Source of the DNA: Armatimonadota bacterium
GTDB taxonomy: Bacteria > Armatimonadota > Fimbriimonadia > Fimbriimonadales > ATM1
Reading direction: 5' to 3'
DNA: 64,000 bases
Assembly (NCBI GenBank): GCA_003577165.1
Contig: QEUM01000004.1
Span: 394,141 to 458,140 of the forward strand
The notes under the pieces were generated by a model that saw nothing but the letters and a program-made list of their open reading frames with translations, was not told where the DNA came from and searched no databases. A program made the position numbers and the translations under genes. Of the stretch, positions 53,394 through 62,548 are shown in pieces; position 1 is the first letter of the stretch; each line of letters starts with the position of its first letter.

Positions 53394-54284
53394 ATGAGGA
53401 TCAGTTCCTTCCAGAAGTACGAACTCCTCCAGCGGAACATGGCATCCGCTGAGGGGCGGCTCGTCTCTGCCCAGAGCATGCTCGCCAGCGGCAAGCGGCT
53501 CGAAAGGCCGAGCGACGATCCGTTCGGAGCGCACGCAGTGCTGCTCTTCCGCGCCTCCAAGTCTTTGACGGATCAGCACCGCAAGGCAGCCCAGGCCGGC
53601 GCCGCCGACCTTCGGATGGCCGAGAGCGCTCTCGGAGAAATCGGGGACCTCATGAAGAGGGCGAAGGTCTTGACCGTGCAGGGAGCGACGGCGACGGTGG
53701 ACCAGTCAGGGCGACTGGCGCTCGCGGAGCAGATTAGAAGCCTCAAGTCGCGCGTTGTCGAACTCGCAAATTCGAGAGACGCGGGGGGCCACTATCTATT
53801 CGCCGGATTCAGAGTGGACAAGACGCCATTTGCGCTGGGTCCAACTCCGCCGTACTTGGAATACCAGGGCGATCAGGGAGTGCAGTACGTCGAAGTCGGT
53901 CCAGGCTTGACGCTGCCGAAGAACGTACTGGCAGATCAACAGGTGATCGACGCGTATTCAGCGCTCGAAGACGCTGAGCAACGACTGCTTGCCGGGGATA
54001 TCAGCGGGCTCAGTGGTGTCACGCTCGAATTGATCGACGATGCAACGAACGGAATTCAACTCCTGCGCGCTGAAGCGGGCTCACGCGTGAATCAGTTCGA
54101 GTGGGCGGAGTCTCAGGCCGCGAAGCGTTCGGATGAGTTCGCGCGACAGATTTCCGATCGGGAGGACGCCGACCTTGCGCAGACGATTGTCGAGATGCAG
54201 ACGGCGCAGACCGCTTACCAAGCGGCCCTGGCTGCGTTCTCGAGCACGGCTGGCTTGAGCCTGCTCGATTACATCCGAGGATAG
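53394..54284 (+). CDS. flgL: Flagellar hook-associated protein FlgL
   Basis: FlgL is the second junction protein, flagellin-like. The 296-residue protein shows LQRNMASAEGRLVSAQSMLASGKRLERPSDDPFGAHAVL at the N-terminus, the central LANSRDAGGHYLFAGFRVDKTPF, and the C-terminal flagellin-type helix ASTAYQAALAAFSSTAGLSLLDYIRG (read QTAYQAALAAFSS...). It begins 13 nt after flgK and is followed after 2 nt by fliW. Confidence 0.95.
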   Translation: MRISSFQKYELLQRNMASAEGRLVSAQSMLASGKRLERPSDDPFGAHAVLLFRASKSLTDQHRKAAQAGAADLRMAESALGEIGDLMKRAKVLTVQGATATVDQSGRLALAEQIRSLKSRVVELANSRDAGGHYLFAGFRVDKTPFALGPTPPYLEYQGDQGVQYVEVGPGLTLPKNVLADQQVIDAYSALEDAEQRLLAGDISGLSGVTLELIDDATNGIQLLRAEAGSRVNQFEWAESQAAKRSDEFARQISDREDADLAQTIVEMQTAQTAYQAALAAFSSTAGLSLLDYIRG

Positions 54285-54286
54285 AC

Positions 54287-54751
54287 ATGACCATACAATC
54301 GAGTCGGTTTGGGAGCATCGAATTTACGGAGGACGACGTCGTCACGATTCGTGACGGCATCCTCGGTTTTCCGGAGTACGAGCGATACGTGATCCTGAAT
54401 CACAAAGAGGGAAGCGCGTTCCGTTGGCTGCATTGCGTGGAGCGTCACGATTTGGCATTTCTCATCGCGGAGCCTGGAAATTTCAGGAGCGATTACTACA
54501 TCGACATTCCGGATGCGATTTCGGAGGAGTTGGGGCTTGGCGTGTCTTCGCCTGTGTTGGTGTACGCAATTGCGAGCATTCCAGCCGGTAGGCCGCAGGA
54601 CATGACGCTGAATCTGGCGGGGCCAATTGTCATCAACTGCGAGACGCGGCAGGGCCGACAGGTGGTCGTCGAGGATGCTCGCTGGGAGACCCGAGCACGA
54701 GCCTTCGCGGTCGTTCAGCAGCCTGTGGCGGAGGAAAGGGCTGCGGCGTAA
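54287..54751 (+). CDS. fliW: Flagellar assembly factor FliW
   Basis: FliW binds flagellin and, when free, binds and inactivates CsrA, coupling flagellin translation to assembly. The 154-residue protein has the family features: FGSIEFTEDDVVTIRDGILGFPEYERYVIL, FRWLHCVERHDLAFLIAEP, and LNLAGPIVINCETRQGRQVV. It directly precedes csrA, the conserved partner pair, and completes the flg operon. Spacing to flgL is 2 nt. Confidence 0.96.
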   Translation: MTIQSSRFGSIEFTEDDVVTIRDGILGFPEYERYVILNHKEGSAFRWLHCVERHDLAFLIAEPGNFRSDYYIDIPDAISEELGLGVSSPVLVYAIASIPAGRPQDMTLNLAGPIVINCETRQGRQVVVEDARWETRARAFAVVQQPVAEERAAA

Positions 54752-54776
54752 GCCCGGTTAAAGTGCCAGGGAATGG

Positions 54777-54782
54777 GATAAT
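54777..54782 (+). promoter_or_regulatory. Possible internal promoter of csrA
   Basis: GATAAT lies 53 nt before the csrA start, giving a possible leader of about 45 nt that carries GGA motifs near the ribosome site. No good -35 is visible. Confidence 0.3.
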
Positions 54783-54835
54783 GGGAGCCTCGACGGCGCG
54801 CAGCCGGCGGGGGGTCGCCAAGGAGGGCGGAATCC

Positions 54836-55069
54836 ATGCTTGTACTTACGCGCAAAGTTCACCAGAGCATCATCATCGGCGACTCGATCGAGGTTGTGGT
54901 GCTCGAGGTGAGAGGAGAGCAGGTGCGCCTCGGTATCCGCGCGCCGAAGAACGTCACGGTTCACCGCCAAGAGATCTACTCCCAGATTCAGACTGAGAAC
55001 TTGGAGGCTGCAAAGACGCGTCCTGAAGACGTGCCGGACGAACCGAGCGAAAGTCCTCCTTCGGAGTAG
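54836..55069 (+). CDS. csrA: Carbon storage regulator CsrA
   Basis: CsrA is a small homodimer that binds GGA motifs in mRNA leaders, typically repressing translation of flagellin and metabolic genes. The 77-residue protein begins [20 protein letters not shown] and contains [28 protein letters not shown], the five strands of the fold, with the RNA-binding residues near L4/R6 and R44-like VRLGI. A C-terminal acidic tail of ~20 residues ([13 protein letters not shown]) is added. The start is behind AAGGAGG, itself a possible autoregulatory site. Confidence 0.97.
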   Translation: MLVLTRKVHQSIIIGDSIEVVVLEVRGEQVRLGIRAPKNVTVHRQEIYSQIQTENLEAAKTRPEDVPDEPSESPPSE

Positions 55070-55078
55070 CAGTCGGCG

Positions 55079-56173
55079 ATGGCGACGGTCGGTCAACTGC
55101 TGGAAGCGCTCGAAGAGATTGCGCCGCCGGGACTTGCGCTCGGCGACGACCCGATCGGGCTTCAATTGGGAACGGTTGATTCAAGCGTCCATCGTTGCGC
55201 CGTCGCGCTCGATCCCACGCTGAGCGCAGTCGAGTTCGCGATCCGCGCCGACTGTCAGGCTCTCATCACTCACCATGCGCTGATCTACTCCGGCTTGAAA
55301 TCCTTGGCGGGCGAGTCGGCGCAAGTACGCGCGATCCGCGCTGCGATGCAGGCGAATCTCGCGGTGATAACCGCGCACACGAATTGGGATGCCGCGCGAG
55401 GGGGCGTCAACGACACGCTTTGCGACTTGCTTGGATTGACGAAGGTCGTAGACTTCGGCGAAGCCTCGACGACCAGAGACTACAAGTTGGTGACGTTTGT
55501 TCCTGCTCAGCATAGGGATGAAGTGCTCGACGCCCTTTCGGCCGTGGGATGCGGGAGGATCGGAAACTACGATCGGTGCGCGTTCCTGTCCGAAGGACGG
55601 GGGACTTACGAGCCGAAGGCGGGCGCACAGCCGTTTTCTGGCGAAGTCGGGGAGCGATCGGTCGTCGCGGAAGAGCGAATCGAAATGGTGGTGCCGGGGG
55701 GGGTGAAGAGCGCTGCGGTGCGCGCCCTGATGAAAGCCCATCCTTACGACGAGCCGGCGTTCGACTTGTATCCTCTTGCGAACCCAGGTTTCGGAATAGG
55801 GCGAATTGGCGTTTTGCCTGAGCCGATGGCGGTCGAGGACTTCGTGACTATGGTGAGCGATCACCTCGACGCCGTCGTCCGCGTGTTTGGTCATGCGGAG
55901 CAATTGCTCACCGTCGGCGTTATCGGCGGATCAGGAGGATTCGGTTGGAGGGAGGCTCGCGATCGTGGGTGCGAAGCGCTCGTTACGGGCGAGGTTCGAC
56001 ATCACGAGGCCGTCGAGGCGGCGGAGTCAGGATTCCTCCTCATCGAGGCTGGCCACTTCGCAACGGAAAACCCCGCCATGGCGGTGCTGGCGGCCAGGAT
56101 GCAGGAGCGGCTTCCCGACACCGAGTTCGTCCACTTCGACCCCCCACCCGGCAGCTCGGGCCGACACGCTTAG
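55079..56173 (+). CDS. NIF3-family protein (GTP cyclohydrolase 1 type 2 homologue)
   Basis: The 364-residue protein is a long-form NIF3/YqfO: N- and C-terminal NIF3 halves with the metal-binding ALITHHALIYSG, ITAHTNWDA and GEVRHHEAVEAA, LIEAGHF, separated by a PII/CutA-like insert at about 135-240 (YKLVTFVPAQHRDEVLDALSAVGCGRIGNY). NIF3 proteins are dinuclear metal proteins with a poorly defined role. It lies 9 nt after csrA and may be cotranscribed with it. It is convergent with the GH95 gene, overlapping by 4 nt. Confidence 0.9.
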   Translation: MATVGQLLEALEEIAPPGLALGDDPIGLQLGTVDSSVHRCAVALDPTLSAVEFAIRADCQALITHHALIYSGLKSLAGESAQVRAIRAAMQANLAVITAHTNWDAARGGVNDTLCDLLGLTKVVDFGEASTTRDYKLVTFVPAQHRDEVLDALSAVGCGRIGNYDRCAFLSEGRGTYEPKAGAQPFSGEVGERSVVAEERIEMVVPGGVKSAAVRALMKAHPYDEPAFDLYPLANPGFGIGRIGVLPEPMAVEDFVTMVSDHLDAVVRVFGHAEQLLTVGVIGGSGGFGWREARDRGCEALVTGEVRHHEAVEAAESGFLLIEAGHFATENPAMAVLAARMQERLPDTEFVHFDPPPGSSGRHA

Positions 56174-58923
56174 TTCGCGCCGCGCGCTGCGAATCGGATC
56201 TCCAACGTCGAGCCCCTCGGCACAGACGGGATCTCCAAGGGATTGCAGTCTTTCGAGTTGATGCGCGCGGCCGTGGGAACTACGTTCTGAGGCCACGAGA
56301 TGATCGGGGCGCCGTCTCCTGCAATCCTCTTGAGAAGGGTCTTGGTCAACTTCCCGTCCGACCACCACTGCGAGACTTCCCACCCCCCCCTGGCGCGGAG
56401 ACCGGCGACGTAGCCATTCGGCCACGCGCGGGGAAGACAAGGCAGAAGGGCGATCCGATCCTCGTGGCTCTGAAGCAGCATCTCGGCGACGCCGGCGCAA
56501 CCGCCGAAGTTGCCATCAATTTGGAACGGCGGGTGGTTGTCGAACAGGTTCGTAAGCGTGGACTTCGCGAGGAGCAGGCGGAGGTTCTCGTGCGCGTTCT
56601 CCGCCTCACGAAGGCGAGCCCAGAAGTTGATGACCCACGCTCGGCTCCAACCCGTGTGGCCGCCGCCGCTTGCGAGCCGAGACTCCAATGTCTTCCGAGC
56701 GGCTTTGGCGAGATCCGGCGTGCGATCCATTCCGATCTGATTGCTCGGATGGAGAGCATAGAGGTGCGACATGTGGCGGTGGCCAGGCTCCGCCTCTTCG
56801 TACTGCCTTGCCCATTCGAGGATGCGGCCGTCGGGGCCGACTCTTGTTGGGGAGAGTTTTGCGAGCGCGCTCTCCACGCGTAGTGTGAACGCGTCGCGGA
56901 TGGAGAGAATTCGCGCGGCCTCCAAGACGTTCTCGAAGTTCTCCCGAATGATCTGCTGATCCATCGTCGTGCCCATCGAGAGGTTCAGGTGCTTGCCGTC
57001 GAGGATGTAGGTGTTTTCAGGCGACGTGGTCGGACCGCTCACAAGCAGCCCCGTCTCCGGGTCTTCGGTCAGCCAGTCGAGATAGAACTCGGCCGACTCT
57101 TTGAGGATCGGGTAAGCGCGGTCCCGGAGGAAATCCAAATCGAGAGTGAAGCGGTAATGCTCCATGAAGTGCGCCGAAAGCCAGCCCCCCCCGTGGGGCC
57201 ACATGCCCCAGACGGGTAGACCGGAAAGAGCGCACCATCCCCATAGATCGGTCGTGTGTCCAACGACGAAGCCTTGACATCCGAATTGGCGAGCCGTAAC
57301 CCTTCCATTGATGCGGAGCATATCCGTGAAGTCGAACAGCGGATCGTGACACTCGCTGAGGTTGGTGACTTCCGCCAGCCAGTAGTTCATCTGCAGGTTG
57401 ATGTTCGTGTGGTAGTCGCTGTTCCACGGCGCGACCATGTGCTCGTTCCAAACGCCCTGGAGGTTCGCCGGCAGGTCGTGAGGCCGAGAACTGCAGACTA
57501 GAAGGTAGCGGCCGAACTGGAAGTAGAGCGCTTCAAGCGCAGGGTCACGCTTGCCGTCGGCGTAGTTGCGCAGGCGCACGTCCGTCGGGAAGGACGATTC
57601 CGGCGCCTGGCCGAGAAAGAGCGACACCCGGCTGAATAGGGCGCTGTGATCTTCGACGCTGCGCGCTTTGAGTTGCTCGTATTCGCGATTCGCCGCAGCG
57701 TCCACTTTTGCAGAAGCAACGGCGAGCAGGTCCATTGCCATGGGGGATCGCGGATCGCGCTTGTTGTAATCGGTTGCCGCTGAGATGAGAACAGTGACGG
57801 AGTTCGCGCCCATGACTTCAATTTCGCCGCTGGAACCGCGAATCGTGCCTCCGACGTTCACGACACGCATGGCAGCGGCGAACTTCACTCCGGGGTTTTG
57901 TTCGCCGTGGCTTGCCCTTCCGATGAGCGCGGCTCCGCTGTTGCCGATTAATTGAAACTGTGCGCCTTCGGGGCGAGCCAGCTTTAGCCGAAGTGCGACG
58001 GACTTTCGCTGCGTCGCTGTGAAGCGGACGGCGATGACATCGTCCGGATGCGATACGAACACTTCGCGGCGATAGACGACGTCGGAGACTTCGAACATCG
58101 TCGTGGCGACCGCCGTGCTGAGATCGAGCGAGCGCCGATACGCGGCGTGCTGGACGATGGGCCTCAGGCGAACGGTCTCCGCGAAGTGGCCGGGGCCGCC
58201 AAAGTTGCGGACTCGGATCGCGACGAGGTTGTCTCCGGACTGCAGTGCGGCGGAGATGTCGATGGCGTGAGGCCTGTCGTATTGAGTCGTCCGACCAATC
58301 AGGAATCCGTTGACATAGATCGCGCTCTCGTCGTCGATTGGCGAAAGGTGGAGAACCGCTCCGGCATGCGCAGACTTGTCAAAGCGAAAGGTTGTTCGGA
58401 AGACGGCTTCGCTATTCTGAGCAACCGAACGATCGGTTGCCTCCTTCCATGCGGCATCGTCGAAGTCAGGTGTGACCCAGAACTGCGGGCACTCCGACAC
58501 ATCGGCGCTGCGCTTCCAACCGGCGAGTGTGGAGATTTGGGTGGGGGGGATTCCCGGGTACTCCTGTTGGATGACCAAATCCCCGAGCGTTTGGTAACTT
58601 CGCCGTCCTTCGTGCTCGGCCATGAACCGATTCGCGATCAGGTCCTGAGCTGCGGCGGGATTTCCTGCGAACAGGAGGCGGCGCGCTTCGTCCAATACGG
58701 CCTTGAGATTGCCCTTGTGAGAAGGAGTCGGAGGGCCGGCCCAAACCGATTCCTCGTTCAGCTGAATGCGCTCCTCCTGAATGCCGCCGAACACCATCGC
58801 TCCCATGCGGCCGTTCCCGACGGGAAGGGCCTCCGTCCACTCGTCCGCCGGGCGCGCATACCAAAGTTCGCAAGGTCCACCGAAAGCGGCGTCGACGATG
58901 AGGAGGTGAGCGGGCACCAGCAT
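56170..58923 (-). CDS. Glycoside hydrolase family 95 enzyme (alpha-L-fucosidase type) with an inserted sugar-binding domain
   Basis: GH95 enzymes remove terminal alpha-1,2-linked fucose or L-galactose by inversion. The 917-residue protein has the family start ELWYARPADEWTEALPVGNGRMGAMVFGG, the (alpha/alpha)6 core with PWNSDYHTNINLQMNYWLAE, the PEN-motif segment TTSPENTY, EWARQYEEAEPGHRHMSHLYALHP and PFQIDGNFGGCAGVAEMLLQS with the catalytic acid region. Between YQTLGDLVI and YRRSLDLSTAV there is an extra beta-sandwich of ~130 residues resembling a GH2 sugar-binding domain. TAGACT ends 6 nt before the ATG. No clear signal peptide is seen. Confidence 0.92.
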   Translation of the reverse strand: MLVPAHLLIVDAAFGGPCELWYARPADEWTEALPVGNGRMGAMVFGGIQEERIQLNEESVWAGPPTPSHKGNLKAVLDEARRLLFAGNPAAAQDLIANRFMAEHEGRRSYQTLGDLVIQQEYPGIPPTQISTLAGWKRSADVSECPQFWVTPDFDDAAWKEATDRSVAQNSEAVFRTTFRFDKSAHAGAVLHLSPIDDESAIYVNGFLIGRTTQYDRPHAIDISAALQSGDNLVAIRVRNFGGPGHFAETVRLRPIVQHAAYRRSLDLSTAVATTMFEVSDVVYRREVFVSHPDDVIAVRFTATQRKSVALRLKLARPEGAQFQLIGNSGAALIGRASHGEQNPGVKFAAAMRVVNVGGTIRGSSGEIEVMGANSVTVLISAATDYNKRDPRSPMAMDLLAVASAKVDAAANREYEQLKARSVEDHSALFSRVSLFLGQAPESSFPTDVRLRNYADGKRDPALEALYFQFGRYLLVCSSRPHDLPANLQGVWNEHMVAPWNSDYHTNINLQMNYWLAEVTNLSECHDPLFDFTDMLRINGRVTARQFGCQGFVVGHTTDLWGWCALSGLPVWGMWPHGGGWLSAHFMEHYRFTLDLDFLRDRAYPILKESAEFYLDWLTEDPETGLLVSGPTTSPENTYILDGKHLNLSMGTTMDQQIIRENFENVLEAARILSIRDAFTLRVESALAKLSPTRVGPDGRILEWARQYEEAEPGHRHMSHLYALHPSNQIGMDRTPDLAKAARKTLESRLASGGGHTGWSRAWVINFWARLREAENAHENLRLLLAKSTLTNLFDNHPPFQIDGNFGGCAGVAEMLLQSHEDRIALLPCLPRAWPNGYVAGLRARGGWEVSQWWSDGKLTKTLLKRIAGDGAPIISWPQNVVPTAARINSKDCNPLEIPSVPRGSTLEIRFAARGAN

Positions 58924-58929
58924 TGCGAC

Positions 58930-58935
58930 AGTCTA
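58930..58935 (-). promoter_or_regulatory. -10 box of the GH95 gene
   Basis: TAGACT on the minus strand ends 6 nt before the ATG at 58923. The divergent S4-domain gene has its own TAGGGT at 58960-58965, 7 nt before its ATG. Confidence 0.4.
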
Positions 58936-58972
58936 TCGCTCGCGGCTCAGCCGGTGCGGTAGGGTGAGGGGA

Positions 58973-59197
58973 ATGTCCGAAGACGCCATCGCGATTCGAA
59001 CCGAGACCATCGAACTGGGGCAGTTCCTCAAACTGGCCGGGCTGGCGGTGACGGGCGGCGAAGCGAAGGCGATCCTGGCATCCGGCGAAGTGAGGGTCAA
59101 CGGCGAGCCCGAGAGCCGACGGGGTCGAAAGCTGCGAGTGGGCGACGTGGTCGAGGTCGGGCAGACCGCCCTTCGGCTGGTCGCCGCTAACGAATAG
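58973..59197 (+). CDS. S4-domain RNA-binding protein
   Basis: The 74-residue protein is a single S4 RNA-binding fold of the YbcJ type: ELGQFLKLAGLAVTGGEAKAILASGEVRVNGEPESRRGRKLRVGDVV. It probably binds structured RNA, with no known partner here. ATG 58973 is preferred to GTG 58964, which would sit next to the -10-like TAGGGT. No operon partner follows within 70 nt. Confidence 0.85.
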   Translation: MSEDAIAIRTETIELGQFLKLAGLAVTGGEAKAILASGEVRVNGEPESRRGRKLRVGDVVEVGQTALRLVAANE

Positions 59198-59253
59198 GGT
59201 GCAAACCTGACGGATGGCGTTGGCGCAGGGCGCTGTCAAGCCCCGTCAGTCGC

Positions 59254-59259
59254 TAAAAT
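59254..59259 (+). promoter_or_regulatory. -10 box of the DUF454 gene
   Basis: TAAAAT ends 10 nt before the ATG at 59270; CTGTCA at 59232-59237 is a possible -35 with a 16-bp spacer. Confidence 0.45.
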
Positions 59260-59269
59260 CAGAAAGCGA

Positions 59270-59698
59270 ATGCGTTCCGTCTACTTCGCATCCGGCGTGA
59301 TCCTCGTCGCCCTCGGCGTCGTGGGCGCGTTCTTGCCAGTGATGCCGACGACCATATTCCTCATTCTCGCGGCAGGATGCTTCGGCAAGAGTTCTCCGAG
59401 AATGGAGCGTTGGATTTGCGAGCACCCGAGGCTCGGCCCGCCTGTCGTGGCTTGGCAGCAAGAGCGCAGCATTCGTATGCGCCACAAGGTGTTCGCGATC
59501 GTTTTGATCTGGATCTCGATTCTCTCGAGCGTCGCATTTGCCGACTTGGGCTTACCGCTCGATGGAATGCTTCTCGTGATCGCGGTTTCGCTGACGGTGT
59601 TCTTGCTGACGCGGCCGACGAAGGTCGATCAGCCTTCCGCTTTCGTGCGAGGCGCGAACGTGCGAGGCCCGGCAAACGAGTTAAGGTCTTCCAAGTAG
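59270..59698 (+). CDS. DUF454 (YbaN-like) inner-membrane protein
   Basis: The 142-residue protein has the DUF454 pattern: an N-terminal membrane helix (ASGVILVALGVVGAFLPVMPTTIFLILAAGCFGKSSPR), the conserved ERWICEHPRLGPPVVAWQQE linker, and two further helices (VFAIVLIWISILSSVAF; DGMLLVIAVSLTVFLLT). Function is unknown. The last ~23 codons overlap the 3' end of the convergent SRPBCC gene by 70 bp. Confidence 0.88.
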   Translation: MRSVYFASGVILVALGVVGAFLPVMPTTIFLILAAGCFGKSSPRMERWICEHPRLGPPVVAWQQERSIRMRHKVFAIVLIWISILSSVAFADLGLPLDGMLLVIAVSLTVFLLTRPTKVDQPSAFVRGANVRGPANELRSSK

Positions 59699-60129
59699 AT
59701 TTTGAGCCTTTCCAACGTCGGTTCGTAAAACTTCTTGATCGCTCGCGTTCGCGTTAGTTTCTCGAATCCTCCGTAATTTCCTCGGTAGGTCAGTTCGATG
59801 CGTATCATCCCGGCGGTGAGTTCCGCGAGACGCCATTCCAGCACGTCGCCGTGAGGTGATCGCACGACGCGCTCGACCACGTGCGCTTCGACGTCGTCCC
59901 ACTCGTGCACCTGCGCGATCATGTGTTCGAAGTGCTGGCCGTAGGATTCGAACGCAACCCTCTGCCCTGGGAGAAATGCTCCCGTCTCGACTTCTCGGCG
60001 CGGTTCCAGTTCCCTCAAATTCGTGACGACGTCGGGGAAAAAGTGGCCTCGCTGCATCAGGTCGGCGACGGCCTTGAACGCGCGCTCTGGTGTCGTGAGA
60101 ACGTCGATGTGCATCTTGACTTCGAGCAT
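59629..60129 (-). CDS. SRPBCC-superfamily (polyketide cyclase/START-like) protein
   Basis: The 166-residue protein has a START-type helix-grip pattern: an N-terminal strand (KMHIDVLTTPERAFKAVADLMQRGHFFPDVV), central strands (QRVAFESYGQHFEHMIAQVHEW; EWRLAELTAGMIRIELTYRGN) and the C-terminal helix (RTRAIKKFYEPTLERLKIYLEDL) that closes the ligand cavity. The ligand is unknown. ATG 60129 lies 16 nt after the purL stop behind TAGGAGTTG, so it is likely cotranscribed with purL. Confidence 0.75.
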   Translation of the reverse strand: MLEVKMHIDVLTTPERAFKAVADLMQRGHFFPDVVTNLRELEPRREVETGAFLPGQRVAFESYGQHFEHMIAQVHEWDDVEAHVVERVVRSPHGDVLEWRLAELTAGMIRIELTYRGNYGGFEKLTRTRAIKKFYEPTLERLKIYLEDLNSFAGPRTFAPRTKAEG

Positions 60130-60145
60130 GTGGATTCAACTCCTA

Positions 60146-62542
60146 TTAGGCTTGCTGCATCAACTTCGGAATCGCATCGAAGTAAGCGTTCCCGAGCCGT
60201 TCGAGGTCCAAGTTAATGAGCGGCCTCGATGGAGTGACCACCTGGAACGTACGGAAGGATTGACTAAAGGTGCCGACGCAGAGAAGGCCGACGTGTAGGT
60301 CTTCAGCGAGCGCGGCGAGGCGTTCCGCGCCTCGGCTTGCGATGGCTTCGCGACCCATTGCGAGCAGAACTCGGCCCGGCATCTCACCGAAGAGTTTCGC
60401 ATCGGTGCGGTCGGAATAGGACCACGGGCCGTGGGCGTGTTCGGCTCCTGCAAGGGAGGCGAACACCTCTTCGGTCGGCTGCAGGTTTCCGCGCAGCATG
60501 CTCTCGAAGAGTGGGCCGACGATGTGCCTCTGCATGTGCTCGTCTCCATCCACGAGCGCGAACACACCCGCCGAGCCGGATAAGCACATCTCGGCGAGAG
60601 CGACGGCGAACCCCCCCTCCGAGATGTCGTGAGCCGCGCACAGGAGGCGACTCTCCGCAGCCGCCACGAGGAACTCGATGAGAGACTTCTCGTGGTCCAA
60701 GAGGGGGGGCTCCGGCGCGCCATCTTCGGAATCGTGAACGACGCGAAGGTAGTGGCTGGCTCCGAGGCCGTGCTGCCGGGCGTGTTGGTGAAGCGGATGC
60801 GCGAGGAAGACGTAGCCGACTTCCTTCGGAAGACCCATGGGGAGTCGGAACGACGCGTCTTCGAGCGTGCCTACGACTCCGATGGTAGCCGTGGGGAGAA
60901 CTTCGCCCAGGTCTGTCTCGTTGTAGAAACTCACGTTGCCGCTGAGGACCGGGATTCGGAGCGCCTCGGCAGCGTCGGCGACGCCTCGAACGGCCTCTCG
61001 GAACTGGTAGTAGACGTTCGGGTCGTTCGGGTTTCCGAAGTTGAGACAATCCGTCGCCCCCCTCGGACGCGCTCCTGTGCAAGCGACGTTTCTCGCCGCT
61101 TCGACCATCGCGAGTTGTCCGCCGACGTACGGGTCGGCATAGACCCATCTGCCGTTTCCGTCGGTTTTCGCCGCGAGTCCGCGCCGAGTTCCGCGCAGCG
61201 CGAGAACGGCGGCATCCGCCGCTCCGGGGGGGAGCGACGTTTGCGTTTGAACGCTGTAATCGTACTGTTCATAGACCCATCGTTTGGATGCGACGTCCGG
61301 ATGCTCCATCATGCGGAGCAGATCTTCGGCTGGGCGCTGCGTGTCCGGAAGGCTTGCTGGGTTGAAGTGTGCGGCCTCCTCGACGCTTCGCGGCTGCGCT
61401 GCGTCGAGGCTCAAGGTTGGGCATCCGTCTGTGAGCAGTTGCGCAGGAACGTCGGCCTCCACTTGGCCGTTGCGTCGCACGACGACTCTGCCTGTATCCG
61501 TGACGCGGCCGATGACGGCTGCGGGCAACTCCCACTTGTGGAAGATGTCGAGAACTTCCTGTTCGCGGCCGGAGCGCACGACGGCGAGCATGCGTTCTTG
61601 GCTCTCGCTGAGCATGATTTCGTAAGCGGACATTCCCGGCTCGCGAGTGGGCACCCGGTCCAGGTCGACGTCCATTCCGACGCCGCCTTTCGCGGACATC
61701 TCGCAGGTGCTGCACGTGAGTCCTGCTGCGCCCATGTCTTGGATGGCGACGATCGCTCCGGTTGCGAGCGCTTCGAGCGTCGCTTCATTGAGCAGCTTTC
61801 CTGCGAACGGGTCGCCGATCTGCACGTTGGGACGCTTTGCGTCGCTGTCTTCGCCGAGCACGTCGCTGGCGAACGTCGCGCCGTGGATTCCGTCCTTACC
61901 CGTCGCGCTGCCGAGATAGACGACCGCGTTTCCGGGGCCGGATGCGGAGGCAGTCGTGAGGTCCTCGAGTCTCAGTTGCCCGATGCACATGGCGTTGACG
62001 AGCGGGCTTCCGTTGTATCGGCGATGGAACGTCACTTCGCCGGCGACGGTGGGAACTCCGATGCAGTTTCCGTATCCACCGATTCCTTGAACGACTCTAT
62101 CGAAGAGCCTTCGATCCAGGACGTTGTCCTGTTCGGTGATGTCGCCGAATCGAAGAGAGTCGAGGCATGCGATGGGCCTTGCGCCCATGGTGAGCACGTC
62201 TCGGATGATGCCGCCGACGCCTGTCGCCGCCCCTTCGTATGGTTCGACTGCGGAGGGATGGTTGTGGCTTTCAATTTTGAATGTGATGCCGATTCCGTCG
62301 CCGATGTCGAGGACGCCTGCGTTTTCGAGCCCTGAGCCTTCGATGGCGGACTTGTAGTTGGCGAAGTACTTCAGGATCTCGCGGCTGGATTTGTAACTGC
62401 AGTGCTCGCTCCAGAGGACGCCGAACATTCCGAGTTCGGTGAGGGTCGGGGTTCTGCCAAGTTGGGCGAGGATCGCGTCGTACTCCGCATCGGAGAGGCC
62501 CATCTCGTGGTGGAGGGCCTGTTCTGGCGCGTCGGTCGGCAT
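60146..62542 (-). CDS. purL: Phosphoribosylformylglycinamidine synthase subunit PurL
   Basis: PurL converts FGAR to FGAM with ATP and ammonia from PurQ, step four of purine synthesis. The 798-residue protein is of the small PurL type that needs PurQ and PurS. Visible motifs are ELGMFGVLWSEHCSYKSSR, FKIESHNHPSAVEPYEGAATGVGGIIRD, IQDMGAAGLTCSTCEMSAKG, and GATDCLNFGNPNDPNVYYQF. A longer in-frame reading extends through the interspersed repeat and is rejected; ATG 62542 fits the family start. CATAAT lies 6 nt before it. purQ and purS are not in the window. Confidence 0.96.
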   Translation of the reverse strand: MPTDAPEQALHHEMGLSDAEYDAILAQLGRTPTLTELGMFGVLWSEHCSYKSSREILKYFANYKSAIEGSGLENAGVLDIGDGIGITFKIESHNHPSAVEPYEGAATGVGGIIRDVLTMGARPIACLDSLRFGDITEQDNVLDRRLFDRVVQGIGGYGNCIGVPTVAGEVTFHRRYNGSPLVNAMCIGQLRLEDLTTASASGPGNAVVYLGSATGKDGIHGATFASDVLGEDSDAKRPNVQIGDPFAGKLLNEATLEALATGAIVAIQDMGAAGLTCSTCEMSAKGGVGMDVDLDRVPTREPGMSAYEIMLSESQERMLAVVRSGREQEVLDIFHKWELPAAVIGRVTDTGRVVVRRNGQVEADVPAQLLTDGCPTLSLDAAQPRSVEEAAHFNPASLPDTQRPAEDLLRMMEHPDVASKRWVYEQYDYSVQTQTSLPPGAADAAVLALRGTRRGLAAKTDGNGRWVYADPYVGGQLAMVEAARNVACTGARPRGATDCLNFGNPNDPNVYYQFREAVRGVADAAEALRIPVLSGNVSFYNETDLGEVLPTATIGVVGTLEDASFRLPMGLPKEVGYVFLAHPLHQHARQHGLGASHYLRVVHDSEDGAPEPPLLDHEKSLIEFLVAAAESRLLCAAHDISEGGFAVALAEMCLSGSAGVFALVDGDEHMQRHIVGPLFESMLRGNLQPTEEVFASLAGAEHAHGPWSYSDRTDAKLFGEMPGRVLLAMGREAIASRGAERLAALAEDLHVGLLCVGTFSQSFRTFQVVTPSRPLINLDLERLGNAYFDAIPKLMQQA

Positions 62543-62548
62543 GGTCGG

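Noticed and set aside
60629..62335. Long plus-strand open frame opposite purL
   Set aside because: It is antisense to a well-conserved gene, has no family features or ribosome site, and such frames are expected from the codon bias of a GC-rich gene.
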